A DNA stretch of 64,000 bases. It comes from Malaciobacter pacificus. Its GTDB lineage: Bacteria > Campylobacterota > Campylobacteria > Campylobacterales > Arcobacteraceae. The stretch is from assembly GCF_004214795.1 (NCBI RefSeq), contig NZ_CP035928.1:1550001-1614000 (forward strand), in the 5' to 3' direction. Under the pieces are notes generated by a model. That model was not told the DNA's origin. It saw nothing but the letters and a program-made list of their open reading frames with translations, and did no database searches. Shown one piece after another: positions 18,604-27,512 of the stretch (its first letter is position 1; each line of letters begins with the position of its first letter). Made by a program: the position numbers and the translations under genes.

Positions 18604-20760
18604 CTATTCTTTACTCCTATTTGCCAAAGCATTAATAACATAGTTTTTTTCACCATCTAAAACTATTTTTCCATTATCTACAACTATGATTCGATCCACT
18701 AATTCAAGCATAGAACTTTTATGAGTAGTTAATAAAACTGTTTTGTTTTTTATCTCTTCTTTTAGAGCATTAATCAAATTTCTTTCTGTAGTAATATCCA
18801 TACTGTCTGTTGGTTCATCTAAAAGTAAAACCGAATAATCCCCAACTAAAGCTCGTGCTAAAGAAATTGCTTTCTTTTGACCACCAGATAAAGTATCTCC
18901 TCTTTCTCCAACGTATAAATCAAACCCTGAAGGATGTGCATTTACAAAGTCTATAAGTTGTGCTGTTTTAGTTGCTTTAATTAAAACTTCATCGTTTTCA
19001 TAAGGATATTTATACAAAATATTTTCTTTTAATGTTCCATTAAATAGTAAAGTATCTTGAGATACGTATGCGATATTTTTTCTAACATCTGAAGGTTCTA
19101 TTTGACTTAGTTCTATTCCATCTAAAATAATTTCACCCTCATTTGATTCATAAAGTTTCATAAGAAGCTTCATAATAGTTGATTTACCAGAACCAATTTT
19201 TCCTATAATTGCTACTTTTTCACCTTTTTTAACATTAAAACTTATTGAGTCAAGCACTTTTTTACTTTCATCATAAAAAAAAGAAACATTCTTAAACTCA
19301 AAATCTCCTTCAATATATTCTTTATGGATTGCTGCTTTATTTGATTCTCTTTCCACTGGAATATTCATTATATTATCTAACATATTATATGAAGTTTTTG
19401 CTTGTTCATAATTACTAATAAGTGAAGCTATTTGCCCAATAGGTGCAACAGCTCTTCCTCCTAAAATTACAGCTGCTATTAAACCTCCTAATGTTAATTC
19501 ATTCTCACCAATTGCATAAACACCATAAATAACTATAAAAATAGTAGTTAGTTGTACAAAAAAAGCATTTATATTAGTAATTGAAGTAGTTAACATTTTT
19601 GTTAAAAGAGATTTTGTTGATATATCAGCAGTACTTTCTTCCCATTTCCATCTTAAATGTCCAGATGAACCTAAACTTTTTAAAGTCTCTAAAGCATTTA
19701 AACTTTCAATTAATATACCATTTTTGTAGGATATTGACTCATTTGAAGACTCTATACTTTTCTGTAGTGGGCCTTTTATAAATAATGAATAAAATAAAAT
19801 TAAACTAATAAATATTATAGGAACAACAACGATACTACCTGAAATATAAAAAATTGCAATTAAAAATAGTATTATAAATGGTAAATCAACTAATACTGCA
19901 ATAGTAGAACTCGAAAAAAAGTTTTTAATTAACTCAAAGTCTTTAATATTATTTGCAAATGCTCCAATTGATTTAGGTTTATGCTTTAGCTTAATATTTA
20001 AAATTTTATCAAAAAGTTTTGAAGAGACAATAATATCAATCTTCTTAGAGCTTATATCAATATAGTAAGCTCTAATAAACTTGGTAACTAGATCAAAAAT
20101 ATAAACTACACAAATACCAATAGCCAAAGCCCATAAAGTTTCTATAGCAAAATTAGGTACTACTCTATCATATACATTCATAACAAAAAAAGGTGTTAGT
20201 AAAACAAATATATTAATCAAAATTGAAGCTATAATAACATCTTTGTAAATTGTAATGTTCTTTTTAACAGAACCCCAAAACCAATGTTCATCATTAGCTT
20301 TTAAAATATTCGGTTTTATTTCACTTTCAAAATGTTCTTTTTTTAATAAAAACATTTCACCAGTATATAATTCTTTAATCTTTGATAAATCAATCTCTTC
20401 TTTTGTTTCATCCATATCAAGGACATGAATAATAGCTTTTTTAGTATCTAAATCAATTTTTTCTAATATACAAGAAGTACTATCTTTTAAAATAATTATT
20501 GCTGGTAAATGAAGTTCAGATATATCTGAAAATTTTTTCTTTGTATATTTTGATTTAAAGCCAGACTTTTTTGCTACTGTAATAAATAGTGGTTTATTAT
20601 TATAAATAGAAAGCATATTAGGTATTTTTTCATTAGGTTTTACAGGAAAACCTTCTATTAAAGTATTGAAACTAATTGACTTATGGTAATATTTTAAAAA
20701 ATAGTATAAATTATCTAATAAAGAAGCAGATAATTTATTATTATCTAAATTTTTAAACAT
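18604..20760 (-). CDS. Type I secretion ABC transporter (LapB-like, C39-like N-terminus)
   Basis: A 718-residue permease-ATPase. Residues 1-130 form a C39 peptidase-like domain without the catalytic Cys, as in transporters of RTX and Lap proteins, where it serves as a substrate dock. About 165-440 is the transmembrane domain. The ATPase has Walker A GKIGSGKST, Q-loop AYVSQDTLLF, signature LSGGQKKA, Walker B VLLLDEPTDSMD and the switch His in LLTTHKSS. It overlaps the LapD-like gene by eight bases and precedes the adaptor gene by two, so the subunits are made together. No mature export channel is complete without the TolC-type protein 5' in the operon. Confidence 0.94.
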   Translation of the reverse strand: MFKNLDNNKLSASLLDNLYYFLKYYHKSISFNTLIEGFPVKPNEKIPNMLSIYNNKPLFITVAKKSGFKSKYTKKKFSDISELHLPAIIILKDSTSCILEKIDLDTKKAIIHVLDMDETKEEIDLSKIKELYTGEMFLLKKEHFESEIKPNILKANDEHWFWGSVKKNITIYKDVIIASILINIFVLLTPFFVMNVYDRVVPNFAIETLWALAIGICVVYIFDLVTKFIRAYYIDISSKKIDIIVSSKLFDKILNIKLKHKPKSIGAFANNIKDFELIKNFFSSSTIAVLVDLPFIILFLIAIFYISGSIVVVPIIFISLILFYSLFIKGPLQKSIESSNESISYKNGILIESLNALETLKSLGSSGHLRWKWEESTADISTKSLLTKMLTTSITNINAFFVQLTTIFIVIYGVYAIGENELTLGGLIAAVILGGRAVAPIGQIASLISNYEQAKTSYNMLDNIMNIPVERESNKAAIHKEYIEGDFEFKNVSFFYDESKKVLDSISFNVKKGEKVAIIGKIGSGKSTIMKLLMKLYESNEGEIILDGIELSQIEPSDVRKNIAYVSQDTLLFNGTLKENILYKYPYENDEVLIKATKTAQLIDFVNAHPSGFDLYVGERGDTLSGGQKKAISLARALVGDYSVLLLDEPTDSMDITTERNLINALKEEIKNKTVLLTTHKSSMLELVDRIIVVDNGKIVLDGEKNYVINALANRSKE

Positions 20761-22678
20761 CAGCTACCTCAATTGTATCTACATATCTTCCCTGTAAATA
20801 TTTAATCCCTAAATCTTTTAATAAATCAAATTCTTCTTTTGTTTCAACATGTTTTACTATCAATTGTGCACCAATAGTTGAAGTAATATTAATTAGAATA
20901 CTATCTGTAATTCTATTTTCATTACTTACAATATATGATTTAGATATTTTTATATATTGAGGCTTTAAATCTTTTAAGTAATCTAAATTATCACTGTCAA
21001 AAGTAAAACTTTCAATTGCAAATTTATGTTTTGTAGTTTCCAACTGTTTTGTAAAGTATTTAAAATCATCAATATTACTTAATATATCTGCATTAATACA
21101 CTCAAAATAAAAAGTTATAGGTTTATTAATAAAACTTTTATTTAATTCTTCTATAAGCCATTGAACACTTACTTTATTTGAAATAAAATCAGATGTTAAA
21201 TTAATTACCGCTTTATCTTCTATTGTAGATTCTTTTTTTGTTTGGAAAATCTTTTTAATAGTTTGTTTTTCTAGTTTTCCTAACCATCCCATAGACCCAA
21301 CAATAGACCAAAAGTCACCTGGAGAATAAACATTTCCGTCTTTATCCTTAAGTCTAGTGTAATACTCTTTCATATACAAAGTGTTATTTGTAATATTTAA
21401 AATATTTTGAGAATGGAAAAATAATCCATCATAATCAAACGCCCATTGAAGTAATTCTATCCATTCTTGTTTCGTAAATTTAATATCATCTTCTAAGTAA
21501 TTTAGTTTTAAATCATTTTTTTGCATTGCTATTGATAAAGACTGGTCTGTTTTAGACATAACATCTTTTAGTGATGTATTTTGAACATAGTTAGATATAC
21601 CAACTGCAACTTTTAAATCAAATACTTCATTTAATTTGTTTGTTTTAATATAATCTTGAATATTTTTATAAATATTTTCAAATTTTTTACTAACATCTTC
21701 ATAATGTGTATTTGGTAGTAATATTGCAATTACACCATCATCAAGTTTACATAAAATAAAATCTTTATTTGATTTAAAGCCATTATCTAATTGTTCAATT
21801 ATAAATGTTTTAAATGAAAAATAACTTTTAAATCCAACTGTTTTCTTAAAGGAAATTTCATCTTTAATATCAACAAAACCTAATAAACCATGAGAATTTT
21901 TAAGATATGAATTTAACTTTAGAAGTAAGTAATTTTTATTACCCAACTTAGTATCACTGTCTTTATATAGAAGTTCGTTATATTTATTTAATGTTTCTAC
22001 TTCTTTATTAAAAATAGTCTCCATTTTAGAAATAGTTTTATTCATTGCAAGTGCTACATTCTTGAACTCTACAGTATTTGGAAGCTCTTTTTCAATTATA
22101 AATTCATTATTATCAATAGCTTTGGCCTGAATACTTAATCTATTTAAAGGTCTTAAAATTTTATTTATAAAGAAATAGAATACTATTAACAATAAAATAG
22201 TTGAAAAAAAGAAAATTTTTGCAATTGATTTAAATGTGTTCCACATTTGATTATTAGCATAGTCCTGATGAACTTTTACTTCTAGACTACCAATATTAAT
22301 CCAACCATTCATAATATTTGAATTAAAGTTTGGTGCATTAATAGCAAAAATATTTGAAAACCATTTAGGTGTTTTTTCTAATTCTCTTGGTGATGAAATT
22401 TTTATAACTTCATTATCATCAATATCATAAACAGCAATATACTCATAAAAACCATTATCAATAATTGAATTAATCATCCCTTCCATTGTAGAAGTATCTT
22501 TAAAATCAACATCTCTACTTATAGATAATCCTAAAAAAGATGCACTATTCTTTGCATTTGAACCTAATTGATTTTCAATTAAATTTTTATTGTAGCTTAA
22601 AATAAACCACAAAAGAACTGTTGACATTAAAACTAAAAAAATAGTAATTAAAATTGTTAACTGCTTATATAAACTCAT
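20753..22678 (-). CDS. lapD: LapD-like c-di-GMP receptor (degenerate GGDEF-EAL)
   Basis: A 641-residue inner-membrane protein. Helix 1 (about 7-28) and helix 2 (about 152-174) flank a periplasmic LapD/MoxY-type domain, which includes the GWINIGSLEVKVH stretch. A HAMP region (about 175-225) follows, then a GGDEF fold whose signature position reads LDDGV, and an EAL fold whose EAL motif is lost (KEYYTRL). The late EAL segment reads VKHVETKEEFD. With both catalytic signatures gone it should be a receptor, as LapD is: c-di-GMP in the EAL domain lets the periplasmic part hold LapG. It overlaps the LapG-like gene by four bases. The symbol is by homology of architecture. Confidence 0.88.
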   Translation of the reverse strand: MSLYKQLTILITIFLVLMSTVLLWFILSYNKNLIENQLGSNAKNSASFLGLSISRDVDFKDTSTMEGMINSIIDNGFYEYIAVYDIDDNEVIKISSPRELEKTPKWFSNIFAINAPNFNSNIMNGWINIGSLEVKVHQDYANNQMWNTFKSIAKIFFFSTILLLIVFYFFINKILRPLNRLSIQAKAIDNNEFIIEKELPNTVEFKNVALAMNKTISKMETIFNKEVETLNKYNELLYKDSDTKLGNKNYLLLKLNSYLKNSHGLLGFVDIKDEISFKKTVGFKSYFSFKTFIIEQLDNGFKSNKDFILCKLDDGVIAILLPNTHYEDVSKKFENIYKNIQDYIKTNKLNEVFDLKVAVGISNYVQNTSLKDVMSKTDQSLSIAMQKNDLKLNYLEDDIKFTKQEWIELLQWAFDYDGLFFHSQNILNITNNTLYMKEYYTRLKDKDGNVYSPGDFWSIVGSMGWLGKLEKQTIKKIFQTKKESTIEDKAVINLTSDFISNKVSVQWLIEELNKSFINKPITFYFECINADILSNIDDFKYFTKQLETTKHKFAIESFTFDSDNLDYLKDLKPQYIKISKSYIVSNENRITDSILINITSTIGAQLIVKHVETKEEFDLLKDLGIKYLQGRYVDTIEVADV

Positions 22679-23310
22679 ATTTTTCCTTCATTTATATTTC
22701 TTATTAATTTTCTAAACTTTAAACTTTGAGATGCTTTAAATTTACTTTTTTGATTTTTATTTATACCCGCACTTTTTGCTGAAAAACTGTAAATAGGAAT
22801 TATATCTGGTCTTTTTGTTGCAGGAAGTGCTTTGTAATTAATTGAATCTAATATAATAGGTATTGATTTTTTTGTTTTATAGTATGTTAAAACCATATAA
22901 GATATTTTTTTTTGTTTTGATTTAACATAGGTAAAGAATAATTTACTACTATCAATATTTAATTCATTTACTAATGTAAAATATTTAGCAAAAACAAAAT
23001 CTTCACTATCACCCCTATCTTTTGCTAAAAACTCATATGGTGTTGCCCAATAATCCTTTTTATTCCATATTTTAGAATCAGAATCATATTTTACTTTATT
23101 AAAAAAAGCATTAATTACTTTTAATTTTTCAAAATCTGATTTTTTCTTTACGCTATTAATTTTTTCTTTTAAAAGTAGAAATCTATTTGTAGTAAATTTT
23201 CCATATTTAGCATTTATCTTTTTTAAAATCGTATTCGTGTACAACTCTTTTGAAACAAGAGTTGTGCATACTATAATAACTATAAAAAATAATACAAATG
23301 ATTTTTTCAT
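22675..23310 (-). CDS. lapG: LapG-like transglutaminase-fold protein lacking catalytic Cys and His
   Basis: A 211-residue periplasmic protein with an N-terminal signal segment (about 1-20). It aligns with the LapG family: WATPYEFLAKDRGDSED, then SYMVLTYY, ILDSI and KRPDIIPIYSF. In active LapG the triad is Cys-His-Asp, in GDCED, HMVL and LD. Here residue 102 is Ser (codon AGT at 23005-23007) and residue 138 is Tyr (TAT at 22897-22899), while Asp155 remains. Each change is one base from the ancestral codon. The spacing of the three positions (36 and 17) is like LapG (38 and 17). Without His a Ser nucleophile would not be activated, so proteolysis is unlikely. It may bind LapD or the adhesin without cutting. 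Confidence 0.88.
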   Translation of the reverse strand: MKKSFVLFFIVIIVCTTLVSKELYTNTILKKINAKYGKFTTNRFLLLKEKINSVKKKSDFEKLKVINAFFNKVKYDSDSKIWNKKDYWATPYEFLAKDRGDSEDFVFAKYFTLVNELNIDSSKLFFTYVKSKQKKISYMVLTYYKTKKSIPIILDSINYKALPATKRPDIIPIYSFSAKSAGINKNQKSKFKASQSLKFRKLIRNINEGKI

Positions 23311-23317
23311 TTATTTT

Positions 23318-25162
23318 CTACTTTACACCCCATAAATTTTGAACTTCACTTGTATCAAGTTGTTCTTTAGTATCTTTTATTTTTGTATTAAACTGAATTT
23401 CATCAACTTCAACACAAGTAATTCCTTGACATCCATATATATTAGTTTCTGTTTTAGCAGAATTATCACATTGATCTTCACAATCTAAAATCTTATCATT
23501 ATCTTGGTCAACATAAGCTAATAACTTATCTTCTTTATACTCTTCTTTAAACTCATGCCCAAATGATTTATATAGCTCTCCCATTGCATCCAATACTCTA
23601 TACTTGGCAAAAATTAAATCATACTTATTATGTATAACTTTTATCTTAATATTATTTACCTCGTCTTGAACATCAAGTAAATCAATAAGGGTTCTTCTTC
23701 CTAACTGAAACTCTTCATCATAAGCAATTTTTGTTTTTGCAGTTAAGTCTCTATAATCAATTTGATACTTATATTGTTCTTGTATCATTTTATATGCACT
23801 CCAAGACAAGCCTAAAGATTCAATAACATCTCTTTTTAATTTATTTTTATGTGCGTACTCATAGTTTAATAAACTTATATATTTTTGTTTTTCAGCTTTA
23901 TGAGCACCACCACTATATAAATTATAATTTAAAACTAGCATAGCACTTAAATCATCTTCTCTACCAACTGATGAACCAGTTAAATTATTATACCTTGACC
24001 CTTGCAATTCTAAATCTAATGTAGGATAATCATTCTTCTGAACGTACTGTAATGATTCTTGAATAGCTTTTATATCATAATTAGCTACTAAAATAGATGG
24101 GTTATTGTGAATTGCAATATCGTTAGCATGTTCTAAAGTCTTAGGTAAAGTACCATTAAAAGTTGGAGGAACTAAACTATTCTCATCCACATATCTACCT
24201 AATGCTTTATGAAAGTTGAATTTTGCATCAATTAAATTATTAGTTTCCGATACATAATTTGATTTAGATAAAGCTAGTCTACCTTTAACTCTCTCAACTT
24301 CACTTAATGTGCTAAACCCTTTTTCATATCTATCTTGGATTTTTAGAAGTGTTTCTTCATGTACTTTCACATTATCTTTTGCAATATTAAGAACTTCATT
24401 ATATCTTACAACTTTAATATATGATTCAATTGCTCTATACATTTTATCTTGAGCAACTTCTATGTATTTATTAAAAGCAGCTTTTGCTCTTGCTTCATCT
24501 CTATTTACTGCAGCTTTTGTTCCAAAACCATTAAATAGATTTTGAACAAGTTTAAGAGTGATTTCAGATGTATCATATCTATCTCTTTCACTACCTTCTT
24601 TTTTAGTTTCTTTTATTCCTGTTTTACCTATTAAGTCTATTGTAGGGTAGTTACCAGCATCTGAAATATTTATATCTTCTACAATTGAATTATATTGAAA
24701 TAACTTTTCTTTAATTTCTGGATCAGTATAAATAATCTCTTTTAGCATATCTTCAAGAGTAAAGGTATTTACTATTAACACCTCTTTATCTTTATTTAAA
24801 TCTTTTTTATCTATCAGTTCATTTTTATCAAAAGTCTCTGCATTGCTATTGATATAAGCGGTTGGAAAATCATTTTTTAGCTTTGATAAAACTATTTTAG
24901 CTTCAGATAGATATTTAAATGGTTCTATTGCTAAAATATGATAGTTTCCTGACGGTCTTACTACAACATTGAAAGGATATTTATCTTTTTCTGCGCTTAT
25001 TTTCCCATTAATGTCTTTTAATAACAAATCATATTTAGCCTGAGCTTTACTACTATCTTGAAAGCTTTCTAAAACTATTTTTTTATAATTCTCTGCAACT
25101 GCTACCTGTCCTAAAATCAAACAACTCAATAAAACTTTTTTTGATAAAAAAACCTCTTTCAC
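23318..25162 (-). CDS. TolC-family outer membrane channel with SPOR-like and calcium-motif ends
   Basis: A 614-residue protein with a signal peptide (about 1-23, ending QVAVA). Residues 25-105 resemble a SPOR peptidoglycan-binding domain. The outer membrane efflux domain (about 125-545) shows the usual two-fold repeat, with the repeated RYEKGFSTLSEVERVKGRL and DEEFQLGRRTLIDLLDVQDEV segments. The C-terminus (about 555-590) carries a thrombospondin type 3-like motif, DQDNDKILDCEDQCDN, like those of the nearby OmpA-like protein. The start is GTG behind GGGAGAG. It is the first gene of the secretion operon and ends seven bases before the LapG-like gene. The role is the outer-membrane exit channel (LapE-type). 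Confidence 0.9.
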   Translation of the reverse strand: MKEVFLSKKVLLSCLILGQVAVAENYKKIVLESFQDSSKAQAKYDLLLKDINGKISAEKDKYPFNVVVRPSGNYHILAIEPFKYLSEAKIVLSKLKNDFPTAYINSNAETFDKNELIDKKDLNKDKEVLIVNTFTLEDMLKEIIYTDPEIKEKLFQYNSIVEDINISDAGNYPTIDLIGKTGIKETKKEGSERDRYDTSEITLKLVQNLFNGFGTKAAVNRDEARAKAAFNKYIEVAQDKMYRAIESYIKVVRYNEVLNIAKDNVKVHEETLLKIQDRYEKGFSTLSEVERVKGRLALSKSNYVSETNNLIDAKFNFHKALGRYVDENSLVPPTFNGTLPKTLEHANDIAIHNNPSILVANYDIKAIQESLQYVQKNDYPTLDLELQGSRYNNLTGSSVGREDDLSAMLVLNYNLYSGGAHKAEKQKYISLLNYEYAHKNKLKRDVIESLGLSWSAYKMIQEQYKYQIDYRDLTAKTKIAYDEEFQLGRRTLIDLLDVQDEVNNIKIKVIHNKYDLIFAKYRVLDAMGELYKSFGHEFKEEYKEDKLLAYVDQDNDKILDCEDQCDNSAKTETNIYGCQGITCVEVDEIQFNTKIKDTKEQLDTSEVQNLWGVK

Positions 25163-25215
25163 CCTCTCTCCCTATAATATTTTTCTAAATAAAAAATTTT
25201 TATTATTATAGCATA
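25163..25215 (-). promoter_or_regulatory. Promoter and ribosome binding site of the secretion operon
   Basis: On the minus strand, TATAAT occupies 25210-25205. GGGAGAG lies just before the GTG start. The promoter is outside the downstream IS, so the operon does not depend on it. Confidence 0.5.
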
Positions 25216-25291
25216 TAAAAGTGAGTAAATAATGAGGAAATTGTAATAATTACATTAATTTATAACTTTTTTACAAAAATAATTTATTATT

Positions 25292-26784
25292 GAGCCGCTT
25301 GCAAATTCCACCATCATAAACTAGTGAATTTGTAAACCTACTAAACTTATCAAGCAGATCTTTTAAACTTTTAATCATTTTACCGCTTTATGAGTCAATT
25401 TTAGATAAAAAACTATTATTGGGTGCGTGCTTGATGGTTGAGTTTTAAAAATGGCTAATTTTTAGTGTTTTTAGCTAAAAGTTATGTTACCAGTTTCAAA
25501 CTCTGATGAATACAAACTGATAAAATACCAAATGCTAAAACAGAAGCTACTTTTGTAGCTCCTTTATAATAAATATTACTGCATCCAAAGTCTTCTTTGA
25601 GGTATTTATTGACTCTCTCAACCATACTTCTTTGATTATAGTGATGGGTATCTAAACTTTGAGTAAGGTTTAGAATTTTAAATTTCTTTTTTTCATCTTT
25701 TATAAGTTGAATTTTTTCTTTTAACTCTTTGGAGTTCTTCGGATTGATATCAATAAGCGGTCTATGATTTAGTTTTTTGGAAAAATCTCTGATAATATTG
25801 CTGTCGTATCCTGCATCTTGTAAGTCATAAAGATATGATACTTTTTTGCTTGTCTCGTTTATAAGAGGAAGTGCTACTGAGCTATCATGAACATTTGCCC
25901 CTGAATAAATAGCAGTAATAGGGATATCTCCATCTACTACACTGATATGGAGTTTCCCTCCTATCCATGTTTCAAAGTTGCCTTTGGAATTCTGTTTTCT
26001 TCCAACTCCACACTGCGTTGATACCAAAGATAGCATCTGCTTTGTGGTTTTCATATCTTCTTGTTGCTGCAAGATACTGGGTGTTTTAGGCTCTCTTGTT
26101 TCACCTTTTTTAGGTCGTCCTCTTCTTTTTGGTTTAAACTTTTCTTTTTCTACTTTTACAGGTTTTTCTCTCAGTGGTATTTTTGTTGCATCACTTGCAT
26201 TATAAAAAAAGAGTGTATCCCTTAGATACTCCTTCACAAACTGCTCATGCGTCTTTTGTGCAATTTTAAGCTCACTGAGCTCCTTAAAGACTCTACTAAA
26301 TTTAGACTCACTTGGAATATCGTTTTTATATCTCCACCCACACAAGATCCTCAGCGTTCTATCACTATGAAGTCTATCGATAAGGTCTCTGGTTGTTTGG
26401 ATATTGTAAACACTCTTTGCAATAAATGCTCGTGCAATCTCTTCTCTATGCTTTGGAGTGTTTGTAATAGATACGACAGTGATATTTTTTTCAATCGCAG
26501 CAAAGTCTAATATCTTAATAAGCTTTTGCTCTTTATTTGACAACTCTTCTAATTGAAGCTCTCTTTTCAAAGAAGGAAAAAGTGAATTTTCAAGATTTAA
26601 AACCTTAGTCCACATTTTAGATAGACTTGAAGATATTTTTGGTAGAATAATTTCCATAAGTTGAATCGCTCTTCTGTTAAATTTTTGTAGTAAAAAATTA
26701 TAACTTATCTGAAGTTTGATTCAACTTTTTAAAATTTAAATCAGCTTAAATTACGGGTTGTTTTTTATAATCTGCAAGTGGCTC
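25292..26784 (-). mobile_element. IS5/IS1182-like insertion sequence
   Basis: A 1493-bp element. Imperfect 16-bp ends GAGCCGCTTGCAAATT (25292) and the complement of GAGCCACTTGCAGATT (ending 26784) match at 14 of 16. TATT is present on both sides (25288-25291 and 26785-26788), a 4-bp target duplication. Between the left end and the transposase stop lie about 190 bases with no gene. It sits between the decayed two-component genes and the secretion operon and may have separated a once longer transcription unit. Confidence 0.88.
25482..26657 (-). CDS. DDE transposase (IS5/IS1182-like)
   Basis: A 391-residue transposase, apparently complete. The N-terminal part has the helical IPSESKFSRVFKEL segment common to this group. 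The first catalytic Asp is in YNASDATKIPL, then a basic KPKRRGRPKKG insertion, the second Asp in LQDAGYDSNIIRD, and the Glu in YNQRSMVERVNKYLK. It ends about 190 bases from the left inverted repeat. The precise family (IS5 or IS1182) cannot be settled by eye. Confidence 0.85.
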   Translation of the reverse strand: MEIILPKISSSLSKMWTKVLNLENSLFPSLKRELQLEELSNKEQKLIKILDFAAIEKNITVVSITNTPKHREEIARAFIAKSVYNIQTTRDLIDRLHSDRTLRILCGWRYKNDIPSESKFSRVFKELSELKIAQKTHEQFVKEYLRDTLFFYNASDATKIPLREKPVKVEKEKFKPKRRGRPKKGETREPKTPSILQQQEDMKTTKQMLSLVSTQCGVGRKQNSKGNFETWIGGKLHISVVDGDIPITAIYSGANVHDSSVALPLINETSKKVSYLYDLQDAGYDSNIIRDFSKKLNHRPLIDINPKNSKELKEKIQLIKDEKKKFKILNLTQSLDTHHYNQRSMVERVNKYLKEDFGCSNIYYKGATKVASVLAFGILSVCIHQSLKLVT

Positions 26785-26830
26785 TATTAAAATAAATTAT
26801 TTTAAGCTACCAACAAGCAAAGGAAAAAAA

Positions 26831-27512
26831 TTATTGCTTAATTAGCATTTTATAGCCAATACCATATACATTGACTATAATCCCTTTTAATAGCTTCTTT
26901 CTTAAGTTTTTAAAGCATCAACTTTGTTAAATTCGTAATCAAACCATATCTCTTCTATAATAGTTTCATATGACAATACTTTACCAATATTTTCAATAAA
27001 TAATTTCAAAATTTTATTTTCTTGAGGAGTTAAAATACTGATACTTTTTGATTATATAATTCATTAAGTTCAAGATTCCAAATAAAATCATCATCTAAAA
27101 CCACATATTTTTTCATTTTAGTTTCAAACATTTGTATTTCTTCATTTACAATATTTAAAGCATCTTTTATTTCATTTCTAGTAATAGGTTTTACAAGATA
27201 TTTTGTTAACTTAAGTTCTGTAGCTTCTAATAAATAATCAACCTCTGAGTGAGCAGTTAAAATAATAGCTCTTGTTGAATGATCAGTCTTTCTTATCTTT
27301 TTTAGTAGTTCCAAACCTGTCATTTTAGGTAAATTAATATCTACAATTAAAATATCTGGATTAAGTTTTTTATAAAGGTCATAGGCTTCTATTCCATCTC
27401 TTGCTTCATAAACATTTTTATAATATTGACTTAAGTATCTAACATAGTTTTTTCTAATTATATCTTCATCTTCAATGAATAGCATTGAATATAACTTCTT
27501 TTCAGTATTCAC
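26831..27512 (-). pseudogene. OmpR-type response regulator, broken by two frameshifts
   Basis: The first frame gives an intact receiver (about 1-130): FIEDED, phospho-acceptor in IVDINLPKMTG, ILTAHSE, and Lys in YLVKPI. It then stops at VSVF. A second frame continues the winged helix (ILTPQENKILKLF, YETIIEEIWFDYEF, ending LKT). A third frame supplies its end (LKNLRKKLLKG, VNVYGIGYKM) up to a TAA at 26831. So two indels, near 27040 and 26910, disrupt the DNA-binding domain. The receiver can still be made, but DNA binding should be lost. The ATG overlaps the kinase stop by four bases. Confidence 0.85.

Noticed and set aside
18604-20760. Loss of the peptidase Cys in the ABC transporter as a defect
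   Set aside because: Transporters for RTX and Lap proteins normally have this inactive C39-like domain, so this is expected.
22675-23310. Ser102 as an alternative nucleophile in the LapG-like protein
   Set aside because: The His that would activate it is Tyr, so a working Ser protease triad is unlikely.
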